Below are positions 43,004 to 51,556 of a DNA stretch of 64,000 nt, piece after piece. How positions within the stretch are numbered: the first letter of the stretch is position 1; every line of letters begins with the position of its first letter. A program made the translations under genes and the position numbers. Under the pieces are notes generated by a model, which was not told the DNA's origin, did no database searches, and saw nothing but the letters and a program-made list of their open reading frames with translations. Origin of the DNA: Nocardiopsis ganjiahuensis DSM 45031 (lineage in GTDB: Bacteria > Actinomycetota > Actinomycetes > Streptosporangiales > Streptosporangiaceae); NCBI RefSeq assembly GCF_000341085.1, contig NZ_ANBA01000017.1, positions 124,001 through 188,000 on the forward strand, given 5' to 3'.

Positions 43004-46000
43004 ACCGCCTATCGGTCATGTCGCTCGGCAACCGGGCGCTGGTCCTCCTCATCACCTTGGCCGTCCTGCTCTTCGGCGTCCTCGCCGCGGTCTCGGCCAA
43101 GCGCGAGCTCTTCCCCGAGATGTCCCTCCCGATGGTGATGGTCTCCGCCCAGTACCAGGGCGCGACCCCCCAGGTGGTCGAGGGACAGGTCACCGAACCC
43201 CTGGAGCAGGCCCTCCAGGGAGTGGAGGGCGTCGACTCGATCTCCTCCACCTCCAGCACCGGTTCCGCGCAGATCATGGCGGAGTTCGACTACGGCCGCG
43301 ACCAGGACGCCCTGGTCCGCGAGGCCCAGGTCGCCGTCGACCAGATCTCCGGGATGCTCCCCGAGGACGTCGACACCTCCGTCATGGCCATGAGCACGGA
43401 CATGATGCCGGTGATGCTCCTCGCGGCCAGCACCGAGAGCGGCGATCAGCAGGCGATGGCCTCCTCGATCGAGAACGTCCTCATCCCGGAGCTGGAGTCG
43501 GTCCCCGGCGTCCGCTCGGCCAACCTGGCGGGCGTCCCCGACCAGCGGGTCGAGGTCACTCCCGACGAGGACGAGCTCGAGGACGCCGGGATCACCACCC
43601 AGGACCTGTCCGACGCGCTGGAGTCCAGCGGCCTGCTCATGGCCGGCGGCACCATCGACGAGGACGGACGCAGCCTGAGCGTCACCACCGGCGACCAGCT
43701 CACCGCCCTCGAGGAGATCGAGGACGTGTGGGTGCAGCCCTCGCAGGGCGTCGACCCGTCGGCGGCCGTGCCCGGCGCCCCGCCGGCCCCGGCACCCTCC
43801 CCGGTGCAGCTCTCCGAGGTCGCCGACGTCGAGATGGTGACCGAGGACTCTTCCTCCATCGCCCGCCTGGACGGCAACCCCAGCGTCGCGCTCATGATCA
43901 TGGCGACCCCCGACGGCAACACCGTCGAGGTCTCCGACGGTGTCCAGGACGTGCTCGACAAGCAGTCCGACCTGCTCGGTGACGACATCAGCCTGTCCGT
44001 CGTCTTCGACCAGGCGCCCTTCATCAACGACTCGATCACCGACATGTTCGAGGCCGGCGCCTACGGTCTGGCCGCCTCGGTCATCGTGATCCTGGTCTTC
44101 ATGCTCTCCATCCGCTCCACCCTGGTGGTGGCGGTGTCCATCCCGGTGTCGGTCCTCGTGGCCTTCATCGGCATCCAGGCGTTCGGGTTCACCCTGAACA
44201 TGCTCACCCTCGCGGCGATCACCATCGCGATCGGCCGGGTGGTGGACGACTCCATCGTCGTCCTGGAGAACATCCGCAGACACATGAACTACGGCAAGGA
44301 TCGGATGGCCGCCGTCAAGGACGGTGTCCGCGAGGTCGCCACCGCCGTGGCCTCCTCGTCCCTGGCCACGATCGCCGTGTTCCTGCCGCTGGCGTTCGTC
44401 GGCGGCATGGTCGGCGAGATCTTCATGCCGTTCGCCGTGACCAGCAGCCTCGCCCTCGGGGGTTCGCTGCTCGTCGCCCTGACCATCACCCCGGTCCTGT
44501 GCTACTGGTTCCTGCGGCCCGCCGAGGTCGGGGACGCCGGCCTCGAGGAGATCGAGCGCGAGGCCTACAAGCGCGAGATGCGCACCCCGCTGCAGCGCGC
44601 CTACCTGCCGGTCATCCGCTGGATCACCACCAAGCGCAAGACCGCCACGGTGGTCACCCTGGCCGCCTCGGTGGCCATCTTCGGCGGCACCGCCGTCATG
44701 GCCGCCAACTCCGAGACGGACTGGTTGGGCGAGGCCGAGGAGAACACCTACACGGTCATCCAGGAACTCGACCCGGGCATGTCCCTGGAGGCCGCCGACG
44801 CCGAGGCCGCCAAGGTCGAGGAAGCCCTGGCCGGGATGGCGTGGATCGACACCTACCAGGTCAACATCGGCGGCAACCCGATGATGGGCGGGGGCGGCGA
44901 CCAGATCGACTACACGATCACCGCCGACCCCGACACCGACCAGATCCGCAACCGCGACGTCCTGCGCGACACCTTCGCCGACCTCGACACCGAGTACGAG
45001 CCGCGCCTGGACGCCACGGGCGGTATGGGCGGTTCCGGCATCGAGGTCCGTGTGACCGCGGAGGACCAGGACACCCTGGCCGAGGCCGCCGGGATCATCG
45101 AGGACGAGCTGCGCGGGATCGACGGCGCGGAGGACGTCACCAGCGGCATCTCCGAGTCGCAGCCCGCGCTCGAGGTGCACGTCGACGGCGAGGAGGCCGC
45201 CGAGCTCGGCCTGAGCGAGGCCATGGTGGGCCAGACGGTCTCCGCGGCCTTCAACGGCCAGAACGTCGGCAAGGCCACCATCGAGGACATCCGCCGCGAC
45301 GTCGTCGTCCTGGTCCAGGACGCGCCGCAGACCGTGGCCGAGCTCGAGGAGCTGCCGATCCCCACGCCCACCGGGCAGGAGATCGAACTCAGCGAGGTCG
45401 CCGAGGTCACCGAGGTCCGGCAGCCGCCGGAGCTCACGCGCATCGACGGTGTCACCAGCACCACGGTGTCGGCCAACCCCACGGCCTCCGACCTCGGTGC
45501 GGTCAGCATGGAGATCACCGAGGCCCTGGACAGCGTCGACCTGCCCTCGGGTGCCGCCGCCAGCCTCGGCGGTGTCAGCCAGGACCAGACCGAGGGCTTC
45601 GCCCAGCTGGGGCTGGCGCTGCTCGCCGCGATCATCATCTGCTACCTGATCATGGTCGCGACGTTCAAGAGCCTGATGCAGCCGCTCATGCTGCTCGTCT
45701 CGGTCCCGTTCGCCGCCACCGGTTCGCTGGGCCTGCTGATGCTGACCAACACCCCGATCGGCGCCGCGGCACTGATCGGCATGGTGATGCTCATCGGCAT
45801 CGTGATCACCAACGCCATCGTGCTGATGGACCTGATCAACCAGAACCGGAAGAAGGGGATGGACCTCAGTGAGGCCATCGTGGAGGGCGCGCGGCACCGC
45901 CTGCGGCCCATCCTGATGACCGCGGCCGGCACCATCGCCGCGCTGGTGCCGATGGCCACGGGCCTCGCCGGCGGCGGAGCGTTCGTCTCCGCCCCGGTCG

Positions 46001-46272
46001 CCCTCGTGGTGATCGGCGGCCTGGTGACCTCGACCCTGCTGACCCTGGTCCTGGTCCCGGTCCTCTACCAGCTCGTGGAGGTGCGCCGCGAGAAGCGCGA
46101 GGCCAAGGCGGCAGCCCGCCACGAGCGGCGCCGTGCCAGGTACCGCGCCAAGGCCGAGGCCAAGGGCCTGGCCGACGCGTCGGGCCGCGGCAGCACCGCC
46201 GAGAGCGGGGCCGGCGAGGTCCGGAGGAACGAGGACGCCGAGGAGTCCTCCGAGGAGCACGCCGACAAGTAG
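43000..46272 (+). CDS. RND-family efflux pump (AcrB/MdtB-like superfamily)
   Basis: 1090 residues. The GTG at 43000 has GGAAGGGA upstream and begins VNRLSVMSLGNRALVLLITL, the first membrane helix. The large periplasm-type loop (about 35-340) is followed by helices 2-6 with GRVVDDSIVVLENIRRHMNYG, the proton-relay region of the family. The second half repeats this layout (helices from about 860; MLIGIVITNAIVLMDLINQN). No membrane-fusion or outer-membrane partner is adjacent, as usual in Gram-positive bacteria. The substrate is unknown. The C-terminal 60 residues are a charged Lys/Arg then Glu-rich tail. Confidence 0.9.
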   Translation: MNRLSVMSLGNRALVLLITLAVLLFGVLAAVSAKRELFPEMSLPMVMVSAQYQGATPQVVEGQVTEPLEQALQGVEGVDSISSTSSTGSAQIMAEFDYGRDQDALVREAQVAVDQISGMLPEDVDTSVMAMSTDMMPVMLLAASTESGDQQAMASSIENVLIPELESVPGVRSANLAGVPDQRVEVTPDEDELEDAGITTQDLSDALESSGLLMAGGTIDEDGRSLSVTTGDQLTALEEIEDVWVQPSQGVDPSAAVPGAPPAPAPSPVQLSEVADVEMVTEDSSSIARLDGNPSVALMIMATPDGNTVEVSDGVQDVLDKQSDLLGDDISLSVVFDQAPFINDSITDMFEAGAYGLAASVIVILVFMLSIRSTLVVAVSIPVSVLVAFIGIQAFGFTLNMLTLAAITIAIGRVVDDSIVVLENIRRHMNYGKDRMAAVKDGVREVATAVASSSLATIAVFLPLAFVGGMVGEIFMPFAVTSSLALGGSLLVALTITPVLCYWFLRPAEVGDAGLEEIEREAYKREMRTPLQRAYLPVIRWITTKRKTATVVTLAASVAIFGGTAVMAANSETDWLGEAEENTYTVIQELDPGMSLEAADAEAAKVEEALAGMAWIDTYQVNIGGNPMMGGGGDQIDYTITADPDTDQIRNRDVLRDTFADLDTEYEPRLDATGGMGGSGIEVRVTAEDQDTLAEAAGIIEDELRGIDGAEDVTSGISESQPALEVHVDGEEAAELGLSEAMVGQTVSAAFNGQNVGKATIEDIRRDVVVLVQDAPQTVAELEELPIPTPTGQEIELSEVAEVTEVRQPPELTRIDGVTSTTVSANPTASDLGAVSMEITEALDSVDLPSGAAASLGGVSQDQTEGFAQLGLALLAAIIICYLIMVATFKSLMQPLMLLVSVPFAATGSLGLLMLTNTPIGAAALIGMVMLIGIVITNAIVLMDLINQNRKKGMDLSEAIVEGARHRLRPILMTAAGTIAALVPMATGLAGGGAFVSAPVALVVIGGLVTSTLLTLVLVPVLYQLVEVRREKREAKAAARHERRRARYRAKAEAKGLADASGRGSTAESGAGEVRRNEDAEESSEEHADK

Positions 46273-46293
46273 GCTCCACCACCGCGCGATACG

Positions 46294-46333
46294 AGGGCGC
46301 CCCGCACCGGACAGGATCCGTGCGGGGCGCCCT
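46294..46333. terminator. Terminator after the RND gene
   Basis: AGGGCGCCCCGCAC pairs perfectly with GTGCGGGGCGCCCT, 21 bp past the stop. Confidence 0.85.
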
Positions 46334-46371
46334 TCGCCGTTCCGGAGCTTCAGGCGGGTTCCGCCCCGGGG

Positions 46372-46749
46372 TCAGCCCCGGTCGCGCAGGGCGTTCTCGC
46401 GGGGGTTCCGGTCGCACGGGTCGTCACCACGGGGCCGGGGTCCGCCGTCCGGCTCGGCCGTGAGGTAGCGGGACAGGGGCAGGGCGATCGCGGCCGGGGC
46501 GTAGAAGAAGCCGATCGAGGCGCTGCCGAGGACCACCAGGACCGTGACCAGGGCCGCGCAGGCCCACACCGCCGGGTGGAGGTGGCGCTGCGGCACCGCG
46601 AACGGGACCGCGGAGACGAGGGTGGCCAGGCCGCCCCAGAGCAGGACCGGGCCGGTCCGCTCCGCGAGGGCCACCAGCAACAGCGTCGCCACGAGGGCGA
46701 AGGCCGGGGCCACGAGCAGGGGTAGTCGTCCGCTGTGGGTCTGTCGCAT
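46372..46749 (-). CDS. Small four-helix membrane protein
   Basis: 125 residues. ATG at 46749 with GGGAAAG upstream. Four hydrophobic segments (about 9-28, 32-50, 57-75, 77-92) are followed by a hydrophilic, Arg/Asp/Pro-rich tail. I do not recognise the family. It is convergent with the RND gene and divergent from the next small gene. Confidence 0.6.
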   Translation of the reverse strand: MRQTHSGRLPLLVAPAFALVATLLLVALAERTGPVLLWGGLATLVSAVPFAVPQRHLHPAVWACAALVTVLVVLGSASIGFFYAPAAIALPLSRYLTAEPDGGPRPRGDDPCDRNPRENALRDRG

Positions 46750-46907
46750 CGTCACTTTCCCATCGGGTCGGGGACGGTGACACGCCCGGGCGCGGGGGTG
46801 GGCGTGAAGGGCGGAAAGGGCCGTGAAACGGGGGATTCCGGTCCCTTCCTCTGTGTCACCGGGATGTCGATTTGTGCTATCCGCGCAGTCCAGGCAGGCT
46901 GCCTCAC

Positions 46908-47102
46908 ATGGATGATTCGAAGAAGAGCCTGGATGACCTCGTCCGCGACGAGCTCGGTGACGAGCCGTCGCAGGAGGCGAAGGACTACGCCCGTCAGCTC
47001 TACGAGCGTTACAAACTACCCGCCACGGGCACCGACGTGCCCGCCGCCGACACCGCGGGGGCCGCCGCGGCGCCCGCTGACACCACCGGGCCCGAGGAGT
47101 AG
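46908..47102 (+). CDS. Small acidic protein of unknown function
   Basis: 64 residues from ATG at 46908 (MDDSKKSLDDLVRDELGDEP). The first 40 residues look helical and charged (EAKDYARQLYERYKLP); the rest is Ala/Thr/Glu-rich. No family is recognised. Codon use is typical of the window. Confidence 0.5.
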   Translation: MDDSKKSLDDLVRDELGDEPSQEAKDYARQLYERYKLPATGTDVPAADTAGAAAAPADTTGPEE

Positions 47103-47179
47103 GGACGACGCACGCCCCCGGTACGGCGACGCACGGACACCACGACCGGCAGCACCCCGTTCCAGGACCGAACCGGCTC

Positions 47180-47647
47180 TCACTCGGGCCGGTCCGCATC
47201 CCGGTCGTCGCCGTCCCACACGAGCTCGAACCACACCTGGCGGCCCCGGCCGTCACGGCGCGGTTCGGTGCCCCACTTGCTGGAGAGCGCCTCGACCAGG
47301 TCCAGGCCGCGGCCGTGCTCGGCCGTGTCGTAGGGGTCCCGGTGCTGGGGCTGCGGGGATTCCGTCGTGCTGCCGAGGTCCCGCACCTCCACCCGAGCCC
47401 ACCCGGGCGCGTGCTGCACGCACACCTCGAACTTCCCGGTGGCACGGCCCGAAGCGCTGTGGGTGATGGCGTTGGTGGCGAGCTCGCTGGTCAACAGCGT
47501 CGCGGTGGTCTGTTCCGGCGAGGCCGCCAGCTGTCGCGCGACAAATCTTCGCGCGTAGGCGATCTGGCTGGGCAGTCCCGGGAACCGTCTGCGGGCCGGA
47601 CGGTGCGCGGTGTCGGTTCGGGGCGGGGTACGGCTGGACTCTTCCAT
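47180..47647 (-). CDS. HATPase-domain regulatory protein (second copy)
   Basis: 155 residues from ATG at 47647; an upstream TTG would give 186. LLTSELATNAITHSA is the N-box and AEHGRGLDLVEALSSKWG the ATP lid of the HATPase_c_2 (RsbW-like) family. ARRFVARQLA precedes the N-box as usual for actinomycete members. Unlike the copy at 34739 it has no XRE or DUF397 neighbours. Confidence 0.85.
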   Translation of the reverse strand: MEESSRTPPRTDTAHRPARRRFPGLPSQIAYARRFVARQLAASPEQTTATLLTSELATNAITHSASGRATGKFEVCVQHAPGWARVEVRDLGSTTESPQPQHRDPYDTAEHGRGLDLVEALSSKWGTEPRRDGRGRQVWFELVWDGDDRDADRPE

Positions 47648-48281
47648 GGGATTCGCCGGGCGTTGGGGACGGTGGAGAGGGACCGACGTCGTCTGGAGCG
47701 GGTGCGAAGGCGCGGAACGAGGGGCTGCGGTCTCACACAAGAGGGTTCACTCCCCGAGGATGTGTTTTCGAGGGCAGGGCTGGACTGGCGCCTGGCCCTC
47801 GAAGCGTCCATGCCCGGAACGGGTCACGGCGCGAGGTGGACACACGGGGCGAAGCCCCCTGGGGCAGGGAGGGACACGGCTCGGTATCGCTGGGGATGCG
47901 GTACGAGGGTGGCGGCATGCGATGGGGGAGAAGCCGCGGGGCTTCACACTGGACGGTGGCGTGGCCTGGGAGCCGGCCGTGGAGGGTGGTCATGTCTGGT
48001 GTGGGGTGTGCCCTACGACACTGAAGGGCCTACTCGCGCTCAGCATACGCTCCGTGCCTCCTTGACGACCCGGTCGACCTCGTCCGGACAGGGTAACCCT
48101 GCTTGAACTGGGCAAAGCGGCTTCCGGTCGACTCGGGGAGCCCGGTCGGCACCGGATATGGACGGGGATACGCGCCCCTGGGCCCTCTCGTGGGCCGATA
48201 ACGATTTGGTGAAGACCGTCTGAATTTTGCTACTTGGTGCGGCCTTGCGCGTGGTGTGGGTCACCCGACAGGGTATGTGCC
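47648..48281. other. 634-bp structured divergent region
   Basis: No credible gene. Two hairpins stand out: TTCGAGGGC with GCCCTCGAA (47767-47803) and GAAGCC-GCGG-GGCTTC (47930-47945). A less GC-rich stretch (about 48190-48240, with TGAATTTTGCTACTT) precedes the MftF-like gene and is a plausible promoter area. Confidence 0.4.
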
Positions 48282-49883
48282 ATGCCCTTGCCCACCCCTG
48301 ACCCCCTGCCCGAGGGGTTCGGCGTCGAGATCGACCGCGCCGCCCGGCTCACCGACGAGGGGCACGTCCTCGTCGGAGGCTCACCCCCTCGCGCTCTTCG
48401 CCTCTCACCCGGAGACGTCAGCACCGTCATCCGCTGGCTCAGCGGCGCCGCGCCCTCCCACGACCGCGAGCGCCGGCTCGCGCGGGTGCTGGTCGAGGCC
48501 GGTCTCGCCCACCCGCGTCCCGCGTCCGTGGACCCGGCCCCCGCGCCGGCCCGCCCGCACTCCGTATCCGACCACCCGGCGCCCGACGTGGAGATCGCCG
48601 TGGTCGGTACGGGCGACCACCTCGGACTGGAAGCGGCGCTGGCGCGGATCGCCGAGGCGTACCCGGCTCTGAGCCCGGTCGTGGTGGGCGCCACCGGGCT
48701 CTCCGTCCGGGTGGCCCGTGAACGCGGCCTGCGGGTGGTGACCGGACCGATGAGCGGAGCCGAGGCGCGGGCGGCGGCACTGAAGGCCTGTGACGCCGGG
48801 ATCGTCGCCCTGCTGGACGCCGGGACCCTGCCCGCCCCCGGCTGGCTGGAGGCCGCCCTGGGGCACTTCGCCGATCCCGGGGTCGCGGCGGTGGTGCCCC
48901 GGGTCCTGCCCGAGCGCCTGCGCTGCGGCCCCCGCGGGATGTTCGTCGCGTCCCTCAGCGCCCTGCACGCCGACCGCGGCGCCGACCCCGCGCCGGTACT
49001 GCCCTGGGGGCAGGGCCACCACGGTCCCGGTCGGCCCGCCCCGCCCAACGAGCACGCCTCGACCGAACCGCTGGAGCCGGTCCCCACGCTGTTCGTGCGC
49101 CGCGGCACCGCCGACCCGGACCCCTCCCTCGGTGCGGCCGCGGAGGTGGACCTGCTGTGGCGCCTGGCGGAGGAGGGCTGGTCGGTGCGGTACGAGCCGC
49201 GGTCGCGCGTGCGCACGGTGATGCCCACCGGAATCCACTCCTACCTGAGCGGCCGCTTCGAGGCCGGGGCCGCGGCCGCTCCTCTGGCCCGACGGCACGG
49301 ACGGTGGGCGGCCGGCCCGGAACTGTCCCTGTGGGACGCGGCCGCTCTGGGCCTGGTGTTGGCCGGCCGGCCCCTGCCCGGGCTGGCGGTCTGCGCTGCG
49401 GGAGCCGCGGTGAGGGTTCGCGGGCTCGTGAGCGGTACCGGAACCCCGGTGGCCGACGCGGTCCGGCCGGTGGCGACCGATCTGGGGCACACGGCGCGAA
49501 CCGCTGCGCGGGTGGCGCGGACGACCTGGTGGCCGCTGGTGGCGGCGGTGGCTGTGAGCGGGGTCGGCCGGGGCGGGCGTTCGGGACGCCGGGCGCTGGC
49601 CGCGACCGCTCTGCTGACCGTTCCGCACCTGCTGTCCTGGCGGCGCCGTCACGGCGCGGCCCCGGTGGGGCCGGTGGCCTGGACGGGCCTGTCCGCCGCC
49701 GGTGACGCCGCCCGTTCGCTGGGGACGTGGTGGGGAATGGCCAGGACCGGTTCCCCGGCCCCGCTGGTACCGCGCGGACGCCCGCCGGTGCCGTCCGCGT
49801 CACTCTCGTTCTCCCAGGTGGAAGCAGGTTCGGAGGCTTCCGTCCGTAAGCCGGGTTCACGGAGTCCCGTTAGCGGCGGTTAA
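48282..49883 (+). CDS. MftF-like GT2 protein with altered catalytic motifs
   Basis: 533 residues from ATG at 48282. The N-terminus (LPEGFGVEIDRAARLTDEG, VLVGGSPPRALRLSPGD), PGWLEAALGHFADPGVAAVV and EVDLLWRLAEEGWSVRYEP align with MftF, the mycofactocin glycosyltransferase. Membrane segments follow at the C-terminal third. The GT2 active-site motifs expected from MftF are absent: the VVDDGS strand reads VVVGATG, the metal-binding DSD reads DAG (from Asp179), and GED before VDL reads AAE (Glu288). It is therefore probably an inactive paralog. No mftA-E genes are in the window. It is followed by an AT-rich region. Confidence 0.72.
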   Translation: MPLPTPDPLPEGFGVEIDRAARLTDEGHVLVGGSPPRALRLSPGDVSTVIRWLSGAAPSHDRERRLARVLVEAGLAHPRPASVDPAPAPARPHSVSDHPAPDVEIAVVGTGDHLGLEAALARIAEAYPALSPVVVGATGLSVRVARERGLRVVTGPMSGAEARAAALKACDAGIVALLDAGTLPAPGWLEAALGHFADPGVAAVVPRVLPERLRCGPRGMFVASLSALHADRGADPAPVLPWGQGHHGPGRPAPPNEHASTEPLEPVPTLFVRRGTADPDPSLGAAAEVDLLWRLAEEGWSVRYEPRSRVRTVMPTGIHSYLSGRFEAGAAAAPLARRHGRWAAGPELSLWDAAALGLVLAGRPLPGLAVCAAGAAVRVRGLVSGTGTPVADAVRPVATDLGHTARTAARVARTTWWPLVAAVAVSGVGRGGRSGRRALAATALLTVPHLLSWRRRHGAAPVGPVAWTGLSAAGDAARSLGTWWGMARTGSPAPLVPRGRPPVPSASLSFSQVEAGSEASVRKPGSRSPVSGG

Positions 49884-50246
49884 CGGCCGCTGCGCGCGGT
49901 GACGAGGCCCGGGGAGGCGTGAGGGCGTCTCGTCTGCTCGTGTGGGCTGCTTCTATCACGCTGTGTGACCAATCGGCCGGTGGTGGTGGGTTTGGTCGTT
50001 GCGGGGGTGAAGATTGTTTCCCACGCGTTGCCAGCCGTCGTGAATGGGATGACGAATCGGTGGGAAGAACGACTTTTTGTAAACAACGTTGACTTTTTGA
50101 CTTCTCTGATTTCCGTTTACGCAGGTCAGTAGGATTGCATCACGCAATGGAGTTGACTGGATGCGTAACGTGCAAAAGTTGACAAATGCATACGAACTTG
50201 CCGTCCAAATTGCCACCGTTGTCCTTTCTTGATGTGCTGGTTACCG

Positions 50247-50277
50247 TCAAGTGTCTAGACATCGTCCAGACTCTTGA
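50247..50277. promoter_or_regulatory. 31-bp imperfect inverted repeat
   Basis: TCAAGTGTCTAG and CCAGACTCTTGA pair at 10 of 12 positions around a 7-base spacer. Candidate operator for the importer operon. Confidence 0.4.
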
Positions 50278-50279
50278 CA

Positions 50280-50293
50280 TTCCGGTCACGGAA
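50280..50293. promoter_or_regulatory. TTCCG-GTCA-CGGAA inverted repeat
   Basis: Perfect five-base arms, directly following a TTGACA hexamer (50274-50279). It may overlap a promoter spacer. Confidence 0.35.
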
Positions 50294-50489
50294 CGTGAAC
50301 CGGATGTCAGTGTGTTTTGGCGGTCACCGGGGGCAACCCTCGCGGTGTCGGCGGAGCGTGTGTGCTTACCCGGGCTAACCGCTCAGGGCACGCGCCCCTG
50401 CCCGACCCGGATCACTCCCAGTGCCGACGACTCGCAGAGGATCAAGACAGATCAAGCGCCGGGCTCGGCTGTGAGGTTCGGAGATAGTT

Positions 50490-51470
50490 TTGGGCAAGTT
50501 CCTGGCCAGGCGGCTGCTGAACTACGTCGTGCTGATTTTTCTCGCGACGAGTTTCGCCTACCTGCTCGCCGCGACCAACCTTCAGCCGCGTGTCTACTTC
50601 GAGCAGATGCAGCCACCGCCGCCGCCCGAAGTCGTGAACAGTCAGCTCGACACGCTGAACCTCAACGACCAGACGCCCCTGGCCCAGCGCTACGCGACCT
50701 GGATCAGCGGTGTCGTCACCGGTGACTTCGGCAAGAACATCCAGGGCGGCGAAGTCTCAGGACAGATGTGGATGAAGGCCGGCGTCACCCTGCGCCTCAT
50801 CACCGTGGCCACCATCCTCGGCAGCGCCCTGGGGATCGCCATCGGCGCCTACGCCGCCGTGCGCCAGTACCGGGCCTTCGACAAGGCCGCCACCGGGGCC
50901 TCCTTCTTCGTGCTGTCGATCCCCACCGTGGTCATCGCCATCGTCATCCAGGTCCTCGCCGTGGCCGTCAACGACGGACTCGGGTTCACCTTCCTCAAGT
51001 ACGTGGGCGAGTACTCGGCGGGGTTCCAGGGCAACTGGTGGGAGACCCTCGTCAACCGGATCCACCATGCGATCCTGCCGACCCTCGTGCTCGCCCTGGC
51101 CCTGTTCGCGGCCTTCGCCCGCTACCAGCGCAACATGATGCTGGACGTCCTCGGCTCGGACTTCGTGCGCACGGCCATGGCCAAGGGCCTCACCCGGAGG
51201 CGGGCGCTGTTCAAGCACGCCCTGCGGACCGCCCTGATCCCCACCATCACCTACTTCACCTTCACCTTCGGCGCCCTGGTGTCCGGGGCCACCTTCACCG
51301 AGAAGATCTACGGCTGGCACGGCATGGGCGCCTGGCTCATCGACTCCATCGCGCGGCAGGACGTGCACGTGGTCGCGGCGGTCTCCTGGTTCATGGCCGT
51401 CACGATCATGGCGGCCTCGTTCCTCTCCGACATCATCTACGCCTGGCTCGACCCGAGAGTGCGGGTGTGA
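50490..51470 (+). CDS. Peptide/nickel-type ABC importer permease (DppB-like)
   Basis: 326 residues. The TTG start has GGAG seven bases upstream and begins MGKFLARRLLNYVVLIFLAT, the first helix of DppB-type permeases. Further helices and the EAA-like loop (SDFVRTAMAKGLTRRRALFKHA) follow, with the conserved C-terminus DIIYAWLDPRVRV. It pairs with the DppC-like permease downstream to form the channel. First gene of a four-gene importer operon. Confidence 0.9.
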   Translation: MGKFLARRLLNYVVLIFLATSFAYLLAATNLQPRVYFEQMQPPPPPEVVNSQLDTLNLNDQTPLAQRYATWISGVVTGDFGKNIQGGEVSGQMWMKAGVTLRLITVATILGSALGIAIGAYAAVRQYRAFDKAATGASFFVLSIPTVVIAIVIQVLAVAVNDGLGFTFLKYVGEYSAGFQGNWWETLVNRIHHAILPTLVLALALFAAFARYQRNMMLDVLGSDFVRTAMAKGLTRRRALFKHALRTALIPTITYFTFTFGALVSGATFTEKIYGWHGMGAWLIDSIARQDVHVVAAVSWFMAVTIMAASFLSDIIYAWLDPRVRV

Positions 51471-51472
51471 CG

Positions 51473-51556
51473 ATGACGCACCGAGCCGCCCAGACCAGCA
51501 CCCGCGAGCCCCGCCCGGACACCCTCGCAGCAGCCCTGTTGGAGACCACGCCATGA
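51473..51556 (+). CDS. Possible 27-residue coupling peptide between the permease genes
   Basis: The ATG at 51473 lies two bases after the first permease stop, and the TGA overlaps the ATG of the second permease (ATGA). The frame MTHRAAQTSTREPRPDTLAA fills the gap exactly. It could keep ribosomes moving between the two genes, or be chance. No family match is known to me. Confidence 0.3.
   Translation: MTHRAAQTSTREPRPDTLAAALLETTP

Larger units (their letters stand above)
49884..50489. other. 606-bp AT-rich leader of the ABC importer operon
   Basis: From about 50020 to 50330 the GC content is clearly below the rest of the window. TTGAC occurs several times (near 50089, 50095, 50152, 50178 and 50274). 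GTAAAC and GTTTAC flank one cluster (about 50077-50117). Inverted repeats lie at 50247-50277 and 50280-50293. No coding frame is convincing. This looks like a multi-promoter or xenogeneic-silencer-sensitive control region. Confidence 0.5.

Noticed and set aside
43009..46260. A 1083-codon minus-strand frame opposite the RND gene
   Set aside because: Asp/His/Gly-rich shadow of the codon bias, with no domain.
50186..50489. A coding frame through the AT-rich leader into the first permease gene
   Set aside because: It has no ribosome site, continues in the wrong frame across the permease, and shows no family features.
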